Below, piece after piece: positions 1 through 5,000 of a DNA stretch of 5,408 bases. Made by a program: the position numbers and the translations under genes. Positions within the stretch are counted from its first letter, which is position 1, and the number at the start of each line of letters is the position of its first letter. A model generated the notes under the pieces. That model did no database searches and was not told the DNA's origin. It saw only the letters and a program-made list of their open reading frames with translations. Source of the DNA: Bacteroidia bacterium (GTDB taxonomy: Bacteria > Bacteroidota > Bacteroidia > Bacteroidales > CAJPTX01); NCBI GenBank assembly GCA_905373625.1, contig CAJPTS010000132.1, positions 1 through 5,408 of the forward strand. The letters run 5' to 3'.

Positions 1-27
1 CGAGGTTCGCCCTATTTTTTCTCCCAA

Positions 28-594
28 TCAAAAAAGTTTACCGGACACCAATATTATAGAACGTTGTTTCTGCACCACTTTTTTTGCAGCCATGATAGAC
101 TTATAAGTCTTCTCTTGGGTATCGTAGAACTGTTGGAGGTATTCGGTGGTAATATCTGCTAATCCGACCTCGGCAAAGGAATCTGGATCTTTGAAGTCGT
201 CCTCTTTGTTCAGATCAAAACAGATCATGGGGAGCAGCTCTTCACCTTTTTGCTTGCCCCAAAAGAATACTATATAGGGAGCATTTGCATGAGATTTTTT
301 CGGAGCAAGTGCAGTATACTGCTGCCCGTCTTCCGTCCCCTGCTCTCCCTCGTACTTGATATCTTCGGAGGCAGTAACATTGTTTTTGGCATCAGCCTCG
401 ACGACGCGCATTGTAATATTCTCGTCGTCCTCGTAGATCATAAAACCGTAGCATTGTTTACCTGCTTGGTTTTTATACGAGAGTTCGTAATACGACTGCG
501 CAAAAGAAGGAAGACTAAAGGCGAAAAGTGCGCAGAATGATAGAAGAAGCAAGAATCCGTTTCGTTTCATCATACTCATTATTATACGTTTCAT
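28..594 (-). CDS. Secreted hypothetical protein, possibly a stand-alone N-terminal domain of caspase-like proteins
   Basis: Encodes 188 aa. The start at 594 is chosen because it opens a basic n-region (MKRIIMSMMKRN) before a strong hydrophobic core (residues 13-27) and a likely signal peptidase I site, SFA|Q, at 32-33. The in-frame ATG at 570 would give an even more typical 25-aa signal peptide. An upstream in-frame ATG at 678 would put 28 unlikely residues before the signal. No Shine-Dalgarno is seen at any of them. The mature part begins with a Y-E-L-x-Y...G-F-M-I-Y-x-D-D-x-x-x-x-M-R-V pattern (about 36-64) and ends with a Y-L-Q-Q-F-Y-x-x-x-E-x-x-Y segment (152-164). From memory this resembles the domain that precedes a caspase-like peptidase domain in some Bacteroidota secreted proteins, but no peptidase domain follows here. 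The function is unknown. The gene ends at a TGA directly after a run of six T, so truncation by frameshift is possible. The gene is confident; the family link is weak. Confidence 0.8.
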   Translation of the reverse strand: MKRIIMSMMKRNGFLLLLSFCALFAFSLPSFAQSYYELSYKNQAGKQCYGFMIYEDDENITMRVVEADAKNNVTASEDIKYEGEQGTEDGQQYTALAPKKSHANAPYIVFFWGKQKGEELLPMICFDLNKEDDFKDPDSFAEVGLADITTEYLQQFYDTQEKTYKSIMAAKKVVQKQRSIILVSGKLF

Positions 595-895
595 TATACA
601 AGTCGTTAATATCTGTTGTGGGGAAGAGGGGCATCTTCTGGAGGGTTGGACAGTATATAGCCCATAAACTCTAAACACTCAATCCCTCTTAGGAAGTGCG
701 CAAAAAGACAAGAGTGGCAAAGTGGAGCATCGGGGACAAATAAAAGAACTCGTTTCATTCTCTTTGATTCGTTAGCAAAACTCTGCCCTATTCATACAGT
801 GACAAACGCCTAAATTCCAGCATATATTTGTACGCCATCAGTGGTATCAAGTGCAATAATCTTTATGTTTCACGAAATTACAATTTTGCATCGTA

Positions 896-1100
896 TTTGC
901 AATACAAATTTTATTCATTGTACGTAGACACATGTTTCAAATCTAAAATATTTTGTTTCGCTTATGCAATATAGTGATAATCAATAAACTTGCATTATAG
1001 GTAACGGAGACACCTGCCTACAAAAGACGCGGGGTAATGAGCTATAACAAGTATTCACTCTCTGCCTGTGAGGCTGCCGAATTTTTATTTTGACACACCC
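896..1100. repeat. Diverged intergenic repeat, copy A
   Basis: Hand alignment of 896-984 with 2467-2555, without gaps, gives about 68 identical positions of 89. This includes 13 identical bases at the left edge (TTTGCAATACAAA) and a second block around TTTCAAATC and AAATATTTTGTT. The middle sections do not align. The right ends match again for 21 of 23 bases, ending in TATTTTGACACACCC. Both copies lie upstream of minus-strand secreted-protein genes. This may be a duplicated promoter region or the remains of a small mobile element; the sequence does not decide. Confidence 0.6.
938..969 (-). promoter_or_regulatory. Candidate Bacteroidota promoter in repeat copy A
   Basis: Reading the minus strand, TAGATTTG (938-945) matches the Bacteroidota -7 consensus TAnnTTTG exactly. 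A TTGC (966-969) lies 20 bp upstream, where the -33 TTTG/TTG box is expected. The block is conserved in copy B, but there the -7 box reads CCGATTTG. If used here, it would give a leader of over 300 nt before the secreted-protein gene starting at 594, so its target is uncertain. Confidence 0.45.
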
Positions 1101-1260
1101 TGACAGAGTACTAAGTGCAAGCGCCTGAAAGTGAGGATGAAGAGCTCGAACTGTGGATATAGTTAGAAGTAATTACCGTTCCTCGGGCATTATAACCAAC
1201 TTTTTACCACGCCTCTATGGTTATGCACATTGAAAGTACCAGCAACTAAATACTCTAGAC

Positions 1261-1278
1261 GCGTATTGGCTAATACGC
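1261..1278. repeat. Perfect 7-bp hairpin
   Basis: GCGTATT (1261-1267) and AATACGC (1272-1278) pair perfectly across a GGCT loop and are followed by TTT on the plus strand. No gene ends into it from either side, so calling it a terminator is not justified. It may be an operator-like or remnant palindrome. Confidence 0.4.
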
Positions 1279-1363
1279 TTTGGTATATACTTACTGTGCG
1301 ATGATTCCTTCTGGCATCATTACACTGATCCCGTAATCTCAAAGAGGTAAACGCGTAGTATAC

Positions 1364-1484
1364 GTGTCAAAATGGGAAATTGGAATCCTCCCCATCCTCT
1401 TCTTTTCGTACTCGAAAATAAGGAAAAAGCGAGCGGATAAGAAATGGGACAGCCCACACCAGTAGAACTGCCCCATTTTCACAC
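1364..1484. repeat. 121-bp segment bounded by a 13-bp inverted repeat
   Basis: GTGTCAAAATGGG (1364-1376) and CCCATTTTCACAC (1472-1484) are inverted repeats matching at 12 of 13 positions. The segment has no coding capacity and its size fits a miniature inverted-repeat element, but I see no clear target-site duplication. The right arm overlaps the hairpin at 1442-1478. The GTGTCAAAAT end also resembles, in reverse, the ATTTTGACAC core shared at 1087 and 2714. Confidence 0.4.
1442..1478 (-). terminator. Candidate terminator hairpin downstream of the beta-repeat protein gene
   Basis: AAATGGGACAG (1442-1452) and CTGCCCCATTT (1468-1478) form an 11-bp stem with a 15-nt loop. The single mismatch (A-C on the plus strand) becomes a G-U pair in minus-strand RNA, which favours minus-strand use. 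It lies about 175 nt past the stop at 1655. The tail is only moderately U-rich (CUUAUC), so termination may be weak. Confidence 0.45.
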
Positions 1485-1550
1485 CAAGATAGAAAGAACA
1501 ACTTGTATTGACTCCTACCTTAACGCCCTTGCTTTATACGATTTGAAGCG

Positions 1551-2368
1551 ATGAAACGAAAACATAGTACGGACGGTATAGACCACTCCAAATCCGCTGC
1601 AAAGGCTTCTCTTCTTTTTATATCACCTGATCCTCTTATTCTTACTAAAACCTTCTATTTCCCTGTAACGGCGATGGGCGCAATTTTTACCTCCATTGCC
1701 ATATTGCCCGCAGCGTCTACTACAGCGAGTTTTGTTTTGTCAAACTTGCCTCCCGCAGGGCTTACAATTTCGCAACCATCTATGCTAAACGAAGCCCAAC
1801 TGCGAATTGCACCTTTCGTTCCTTTCGCTATTACGCTCGCATTCTTCAGTTTAAGCATCTCACCACGTTTGCCATCCTCTCCTACAATGCCCCACTGCCC
1901 TGATACTTCTAACGTAATATCGGAAATGGTAAGAGTGGCATTCTTATCAGCGATATATACACTTCCACTCCCGCCACTAACTGTGGTTAGAATGCCGTTC
2001 CCTCCAATTTGTGTCGAAAAATTGCATTGTAATCCTGCCCCAGTCGTTGATTTCAGCTCATTAGTGCCCGATACTTCAATTTTTAGCCCTACAATACCAT
2101 TCCAAATAGCACTTTCATTATTGCCCACAACTACCGTCACCTCCTTCATGGTCAGTATTTTCTTATCTGGGTCATATTTGAAGATTCCCCCAGGGGCTAC
2201 TGTAACTCCAGGAAATTTGTCGCCACTTAAGTTGTTACAATTAGCGTCTGTGACTTGCGTATCTGCAATGTAGAGAGCGTACTCTTCCGCCATTATAGAC
2301 GATGTCCAAGACAAAAAGCAATAGAAAAGCGCTGCGAGCCATCTCAAGTTATGTAGTTTTCGTTTCAT
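1551..2368. repeat. 13-bp perfect inverted repeat flanking the beta-repeat protein gene
   Basis: ATGAAACGAAAAC occurs on the plus strand at 1551-1563 and on the minus strand at 2356-2368, where it is the start of the 237-aa gene. The two copies bracket the whole gene in opposite orientation. Shorter forms (ATGAAACG, ATGAAACGAAA) recur at other MKR starts in the window, so part of the match may reflect common signal-peptide codons. No recombinase gene is visible. Confidence 0.4.
1655..2368 (-). CDS. Secreted beta-strand-repeat protein of a Bacteroidales carbohydrate-binding-like family
   Basis: Encodes 237 aa. The start at 2368 is supported by an AGAGGA ribosome-binding site and by a signal peptide: basic MKRK, a hydrophobic stretch at about 9-25, and probable cleavage after IMA at residue 27. 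The mature protein begins Y-A-L-Y-I-A-D-T-Q-V-T-D-x-N, then has a Y-D-P-D-K-K-x-L-T-M strand pair and successive short strands: GLKIEVSG, TQIGGNG, ATLTISDITLEVSGQWGI, SFSIDGCEIVSPAGG. I know this pattern from surface or periplasmic proteins of Porphyromonas, Bacteroides and Prevotella that are sometimes labelled carbohydrate-binding; a ligand is not established here. It ends soon after one complete module and has no recognisable type IX secretion C-terminal domain, so it is probably periplasmic or truncated. After the TAG, the frame stays open for about 44 more codons with charged, unconvincing sequence. A candidate terminator lies at 1442-1478. Confidence 0.8.
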   Translation of the reverse strand: MKRKLHNLRWLAALFYCFLSWTSSIMAEEYALYIADTQVTDANCNNLSGDKFPGVTVAPGGIFKYDPDKKILTMKEVTVVVGNNESAIWNGIVGLKIEVSGTNELKSTTGAGLQCNFSTQIGGNGILTTVSGGSGSVYIADKNATLTISDITLEVSGQWGIVGEDGKRGEMLKLKNASVIAKGTKGAIRSWASFSIDGCEIVSPAGGKFDKTKLAVVDAAGNMAMEVKIAPIAVTGK

Positions 2369-2374
2369 TTCCCG

Positions 2375-2380
2375 TCCTCT
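2375..2380 (-). promoter_or_regulatory. Ribosome-binding site of the beta-repeat protein gene
   Basis: AGAGGA on the minus strand ends six bases before the ATG at 2368. It is the only clear Shine-Dalgarno sequence in the window, and it fixes the start of that gene. Confidence 0.6.
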
Positions 2381-2466
2381 TTATATTTTGACCTGACAAA
2401 TGTTTTCTGGGGTCAGTATCAAATAACAAGTCCGTCTTTTTACGCAACAATTATCCTGCTTAAGTT

Positions 2467-2727
2467 TTTGCAATACAAAGATTATTGATTGTGCAAAGGG
2501 AGGTGTTTCAAATCGGAAATATTTTGTTCCATAGATGTAATATATTTATATTCAACAACTTATCGCGCTTTTATTGCGCATAAATTCTATAAATCCCGTG
2601 GAAAAGATGCAATAAAAGGTGTTCTCCGTCAGGGTTGCATCCCCAGAATACATAAATACTCCTTAGCATTTTGCGCATTCAGAACACAGCTAAGGCGGGT
2701 ATACCAAATTTCTATTTTGACACACCC
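2467..2727. repeat. Diverged intergenic repeat, copy B
   Basis: Partner of the segment at 896-1100. The left ~90 bp (2467-2555) align without gaps at about 76% identity, and the right end repeats TATTTTGACACACCC (2713-2727). The promoter-like block has lost its -7 match: CCGATTTG at 2509-2516 instead of TAGATTTG, with TTAC at 2537-2540 instead of TTGC. The central part is longer than in copy A and is packed with hairpins. Closer to the gene, minus-strand TTGC followed after about 16 bp by TAATTG (near 2450) is a weak alternative promoter for the gene starting at 2368. Confidence 0.6.
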
Positions 2728-2730
2728 GCC
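2561..2730. other. Cluster of hairpins with complementary loops, possible structured RNA
   Basis: Perfect inverted repeats follow one another: GCGC at 2565-2568 with 2576-2579; GATGCAA (2606-2612) with TTGCATC (2635-2641); CCTTAGC (2661-2667) with GCTAAGG (2689-2695); GGCGGGT (2694-2700) with ACCCGCC (2724-2730). In addition, GTGTTCT (2619-2625) in the second loop is fully complementary to AGAACAC (2681-2687) in the third loop, which would allow a loop-loop contact. There is no good coding frame here. It could be a structured leader, a small RNA or the body of a small mobile element. The strand is not determined, though the neighbouring genes are on the minus strand. Confidence 0.35.
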
Positions 2731-2740
2731 TCATAAATAC

Positions 2741-2777
2741 AAAAAAAGCTCGCCACAGAACTTTCTCTATGGCGAGC
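2741..2777 (-). terminator. Rho-independent terminator of the lipoprotein gene
   Basis: Minus-strand RNA forms a perfect 8-bp stem, GCTCGCCA (2770-2777) with TGGCGAGC (2748-2755) over a 14-nt loop. It is followed directly by seven U (2741-2747). It begins about 29 nt past the TAG at 2806. The stem, loop and U-tract are all of standard form. Confidence 0.9.
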
Positions 2778-2805
2778 GTAAGATTCTAATCAACAATGGG
2801 GAGGA

Positions 2806-3351
2806 CTATTCTTCAGCCATTTCTTCGCCTTCACCTTCGCCCATTTGTTCACCGCCTTCAGCTTCTCCTTCGGGTTGTTGTGGAGCTGGCTGTTGCAGTT
2901 TTGATTGATCGGGCTGGGGAAGCGTACCGTCTACTAACTGCTTGAGAGTTTCTCCACCGAAAGTAAATACAACAGGATTACTACCACCGCCAATCACTTC
3001 GTAAGTAAACCGCAATGTACCGTTCACGTCAAGTAAGAGCTTAGCAAAATTCTTCATTGCTGGATCATCTTTCTGCGAGTAAAGGAACATTTCTTGATAG
3101 ACGGGCTGAGCGGCCATAAAAGCGAAATTGCCGAACATTTCTGCTGGCATTTCTGCGAGATAATTCACAGAGTTAGTAGCCTCGTCATAAAACATGTCTT
3201 TTGTTGTAATGCCGTTAGCGGTAACAGGCAACCCCGCCTCTTTCTTCGCCTGTTCTACACCTTTCTTCAAGATCTCAGTCTTGCTTGCGCAAGAAGTGAA
3301 AAGGAACGCTGCCGTCAGGGCAACCATCAGACTCAAAAATACTTTTTTCAT
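2806..3351 (-). CDS. Putative lipoprotein with acidic low-complexity C-terminal tail
   Basis: Encodes 181 aa from the ATG at 3351. An in-frame ATG 12 codons upstream is unlikely because it would bury the signal. The N-terminus (MKK, then a hydrophobic core) ends in the lipobox F-T-S-C, with Cys21 as the lipidated residue. The following ASKTEI has no acidic surface-export signal, so the protein probably stays on an inner leaflet facing the periplasm. The mature part is helical-looking (KKGVEQAKKEAGLP), followed by a mixed region with E-M-P-A-E-M-F-G-N-F-A-F. From about residue 146 the tail is low-complexity: Gln/Pro, then Glu/Gly repeats, ending E-E-M-A-E-E. I do not recognise the family and assign no function. 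It is monocistronic, with its own promoter (3456-3484) and terminator (2741-2777). No Shine-Dalgarno is visible, which is usual in this phylum. Confidence 0.85.
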   Translation of the reverse strand: MKKVFLSLMVALTAAFLFTSCASKTEILKKGVEQAKKEAGLPVTANGITTKDMFYDEATNSVNYLAEMPAEMFGNFAFMAAQPVYQEMFLYSQKDDPAMKNFAKLLLDVNGTLRFTYEVIGGGSNPVVFTFGGETLKQLVDGTLPQPDQSKLQQPAPQQPEGEAEGGEQMGEGEGEEMAEE

Positions 3352-3430
3352 GCTACTATTTAGACAGTTAATTTCAACTTGTATCACACCATTGCCTTCA
3401 CTCTTTCAAAGCCAATCGCGTGAGCCTCTG

Positions 3431-3443
3431 CGACAATCTGTCG
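3431..3443. promoter_or_regulatory. Small palindrome in the lipoprotein 5' leader
   Basis: CGACA (3431-3435) and TGTCG (3439-3443) are perfect inverted arms around ATC. The site lies in the predicted untranslated leader, just downstream of the predicted transcription start. It could be an operator or a small RNA hairpin; nothing further supports either. Confidence 0.3.
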
Positions 3444-3455
3444 TAAAAGACAACG

Positions 3456-3484
3456 CAAATTTATATTTTATTTTTTTATCCAAG
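3456..3484 (-). promoter_or_regulatory. Promoter of the lipoprotein gene
   Basis: Minus-strand TAAATTTG (3456-3463) matches the Bacteroidota -7 consensus TAnnTTTG exactly. CTTG (3481-3484) lies 17 bp upstream as a slightly close -33 box, and the spacer is very A/T-rich. The predicted leader is about 100 nt before the ATG at 3351. Confidence 0.6.
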
Positions 3485-3782
3485 TATTAGATGTCACGCA
3501 TTAACGATGCAAATCAAAAGACGAAATCTGATACTCGCTAAAAGGCTAGGTACAAAGTATTTCTGTGATGCAGTAAAATATTATTACGCTTTGCGTGTAC
3601 TCCGTACCTATTACCAAAAATTGTTCAAAACGAATATGGTATCACCTCATAAAAAATCTATCATTGCTTTATGGCATATCTCATTTCTCAGATGCGGGAG
3701 CACATTTTCACTCCAAGAGGATACACTACATACTTAGTAAGAGCGTTCTTAGTAAGAGAATTCTTACAAGATTATCCTAGAC
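3485..3782. other. Divergent intergenic region between lipoprotein and ATPase genes
   Basis: The region has no convincing gene; the short plus-strand frames here have no signal, motif or ribosome-binding site. It holds a 7-bp inverted repeat, TAGGTAC (3547-3553) with GTACCTA (3604-3610), enclosing the small palindrome ACGCTTTGCGT. The 15-bp tandem repeat at 3733-3777 follows. A plus-strand promoter must lie here if the ATPase gene is transcribed separately. TACGCTTTG near 3587 is the nearest match to a -7 box, but it is one base too long. Confidence 0.5.
3733..3777 (+). repeat. 15-bp tandem repeat upstream of the ATPase gene
   Basis: Three units in register: CTTAGTAAGAGCGTT (3733-3747), CTTAGTAAGAGAATT (3748-3762) and a decayed third, CTTACAAGATTATCC (3763-3777). 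The first eleven bases are identical in units one and two. The second unit contains the palindrome TCTTAGTAAGA. The array ends five bases before the ATG at 3783. Its position suits a repressor or autoregulatory binding site in the leader or promoter. A stretch of GAATTC lies across the junction of units two and three. Confidence 0.6.
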
Positions 3783-4898
3783 ATGAATTGCCCTTTTCAA
3801 TTCGGACGAGCTATTACAGACGAGTTTTTTACAGATCGTCACGAGGAGTCACAACGCTTACTCGGGAATTTCCAGAATGGCATCAATACCATCCTCATCT
3901 CGCCACGAAGATGGGGGAAAACATCACTTGTAAAGAAAGTAGCAAGTAGTGTGGAAACGAATGAGCTGAAGGTTATCTACATCGATGTCTTTCCGTGTCG
4001 CGAGCCTGATGATTTCTTCCAGTTATTTGCGGAAACGATACTAAGACACGCACTGCCCAAATGGCAACAACGCTTACAAGCCATTGGCGAATTCCTTACA
4101 CAAATAGCCCCGCGCATAAATGTTAGTCCAGACCCCATAAATGAGTTCAGTATAGGACTCGACCTCAACAAAGATGAGAAGTCGCCTATCGAAATTCTAA
4201 ACCTACCTGAGCAGCTCGCCACAAGACTAAATTGCAACTTCGTAATTTGTATCGACGAATTTCAACAAATAGGAGAATTCAAAGACTCGCTCAATTTTCA
4301 AAAGCTTCTGCGCACTGTTTGGCAACACCATACGCGTACATCGTACTGCCTCTTTGGAAGTCAAAAGCATCTCATGCAGCACCTCTTTACCGACAAGAGT
4401 CTCCCCTTTTACAAATTCGGCGATGTAATGTACTTAAACAAGATCGCAACAGAAGAATGGGTAAACTTTATAGTCTCGCGCTTTCAAAACACTGCAAAAA
4501 AGATTATACCCGAACAAGCTCAGACAATTTGCCAAACAGTGGAAAACCACTCCTCTTACGTGCAGCAACTCGCTTGGCTCGTTTGGTCTTATACTACCAC
4601 GGTAGTAACGTCTGAGATCATGGAGAATGCAATAGCAGATCTCGTTGCACAAAATTCGCCTCTATTTGAAGAGCTAACAAGCAGTCTTACCGCACCTCAG
4701 CTGCGGTTTCTAAAAGCTATTATCGCTGGCGAAGAGAAACTTACAACACAATTTGCAATAGAAAAATACAAACTGAACACTTCGGCGAATGTAGTGGCAA
4801 TAAAAAAAGCCCTTATTAAACGCGATATCATTGAGGTGGATAACAATCGACTAATCTTTACCGATCCTGTTCTAGCCTTATGGCTTGCACAAAAGTAA
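3783..4898 (+). CDS. AAA/STAND-type ATP-binding protein (archaeal-ATPase-like)
   Basis: Encodes 371 aa from the first ATG after an in-frame stop at 3753-3755. The Walker A motif, S-P-R-R-W-G-K-T-S (40-48, Lys46), has the P-R-R-x-G-K-T-S-L form typical of the ATPase_2/archaeal ATPase group. Walker B is F-V-I-C-I-D-E-F (153-160, Asp158 and Glu159). A sensor-like F-G-S (191-193) follows a strand, and the Y-V-Q-Q-L-A-W segment (259-265) matches the lid helix of this group. The C-terminal ~70 residues, from L-T-A-P-Q-L-R-F-L (302-310) to the end, look like a winged helix. Length is normal for the family, and the DUF234 nuclease-like domain of some relatives is absent. Expected to be a cytoplasmic ATP-driven switch; its target is unknown. 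It has no clear Shine-Dalgarno, and an EcoRI-type methyltransferase gene starts 102 bp downstream on the same strand. Two GAATTC sites (4089, 4275) lie inside it. The ATPase call is secure; a role in defence is inference. Confidence 0.9.
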   Translation: MNCPFQFGRAITDEFFTDRHEESQRLLGNFQNGINTILISPRRWGKTSLVKKVASSVETNELKVIYIDVFPCREPDDFFQLFAETILRHALPKWQQRLQAIGEFLTQIAPRINVSPDPINEFSIGLDLNKDEKSPIEILNLPEQLATRLNCNFVICIDEFQQIGEFKDSLNFQKLLRTVWQHHTRTSYCLFGSQKHLMQHLFTDKSLPFYKFGDVMYLNKIATEEWVNFIVSRFQNTAKKIIPEQAQTICQTVENHSSYVQQLAWLVWSYTTTVVTSEIMENAIADLVAQNSPLFEELTSSLTAPQLRFLKAIIAGEEKLTTQFAIEKYKLNTSANVVAIKKALIKRDIIEVDNNRLIFTDPVLALWLAQK

Positions 4899-4971
4899 AC
4901 AAGATTATAACACACCGTTTTAACGTACGAATCTGCTTTTGCCCTTACAACAACACTTTTTGCGAATTCCG

Positions 4972-4979
4972 TAACTTTG
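4972..4979 (+). promoter_or_regulatory. Candidate -7 box of the methyltransferase gene
   Basis: TAACTTTG matches TAnnTTTG exactly and lies 21 bp before the ATG at 5001, predicting a very short leader of about 15 nt. No good -33 TTTG is present at the usual spacing; candidates at 4959-4962 and 4938-4941 are too near or too far. A GAATTC (4964-4969) lies two bases upstream of the box. No terminator is seen after the ATPase stop, so read-through from that gene is also possible. Confidence 0.45.
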
Positions 4980-5000
4980 TCTGAGGCTAGAAAAATAACC

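Larger units (their letters stand above)
595..1654. other. Long non-coding spacer of about 1.06 kb
   Basis: I find no convincing gene between the two minus-strand secreted-protein genes. From the right, the spacer holds a terminator-like hairpin (1442-1478) inside a larger inverted repeat (1364-1484), and a 7-bp hairpin (1261-1278). Next is the repeat segment shared with 2467-2727 (896-1100), with a promoter-like element at 938-969. The last part is about 300 bp of leader, which contains one doubtful minus-strand 50-codon frame (606-758). The stretch 1107-1260 shows nothing I can assign beyond a weak pairing of AACCA with TGGTT. Confidence 0.6.

Noticed and set aside
250..540. 96-codon plus-strand frame opposite the first gene
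   Set aside because: It is antisense to the 188-aa secreted protein and has no independent support.
896..1106. Insertion sequence with its own transposase
   Set aside because: The TGTGTCAAAATA-like ends resemble insertion-sequence termini, but no transposase frame or remnant is present in the window.
1551..2273. 240-codon plus-strand open frame beginning MKRK
   Set aside because: It lies entirely opposite the 237-aa secreted-protein gene, which has a signal peptide, ribosome-binding site and family pattern. The antisense protein is low in charge and shows no motif. It is kept only as part of the inversion idea.
2489..2908. 139-codon plus-strand open frame
   Set aside because: It crosses the hairpin cluster, the terminator and the end of the lipoprotein gene; its last residues are the antisense of the acidic tail.
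3094..3490. Two overlapping plus-strand frames opposite the lipoprotein gene start
   Set aside because: They are antisense to a gene with a clear lipobox, promoter and terminator, and show no motif.
3733..3777. CRISPR-like array
   Set aside because: The units are directly contiguous, only 15 bp long and without spacers, so this is a simple tandem repeat.
3507..3949. Three short plus-strand frames before and overlapping the ATPase start
   Set aside because: They have no ribosome-binding site or family pattern, contain the tandem repeat, and one runs into the ATPase gene out of frame.
4917..4926. Terminator between the ATPase and methylase genes
   Set aside because: CGTTTTAACG forms only a 4-bp stem with a 2-base loop and has no following U-tract.
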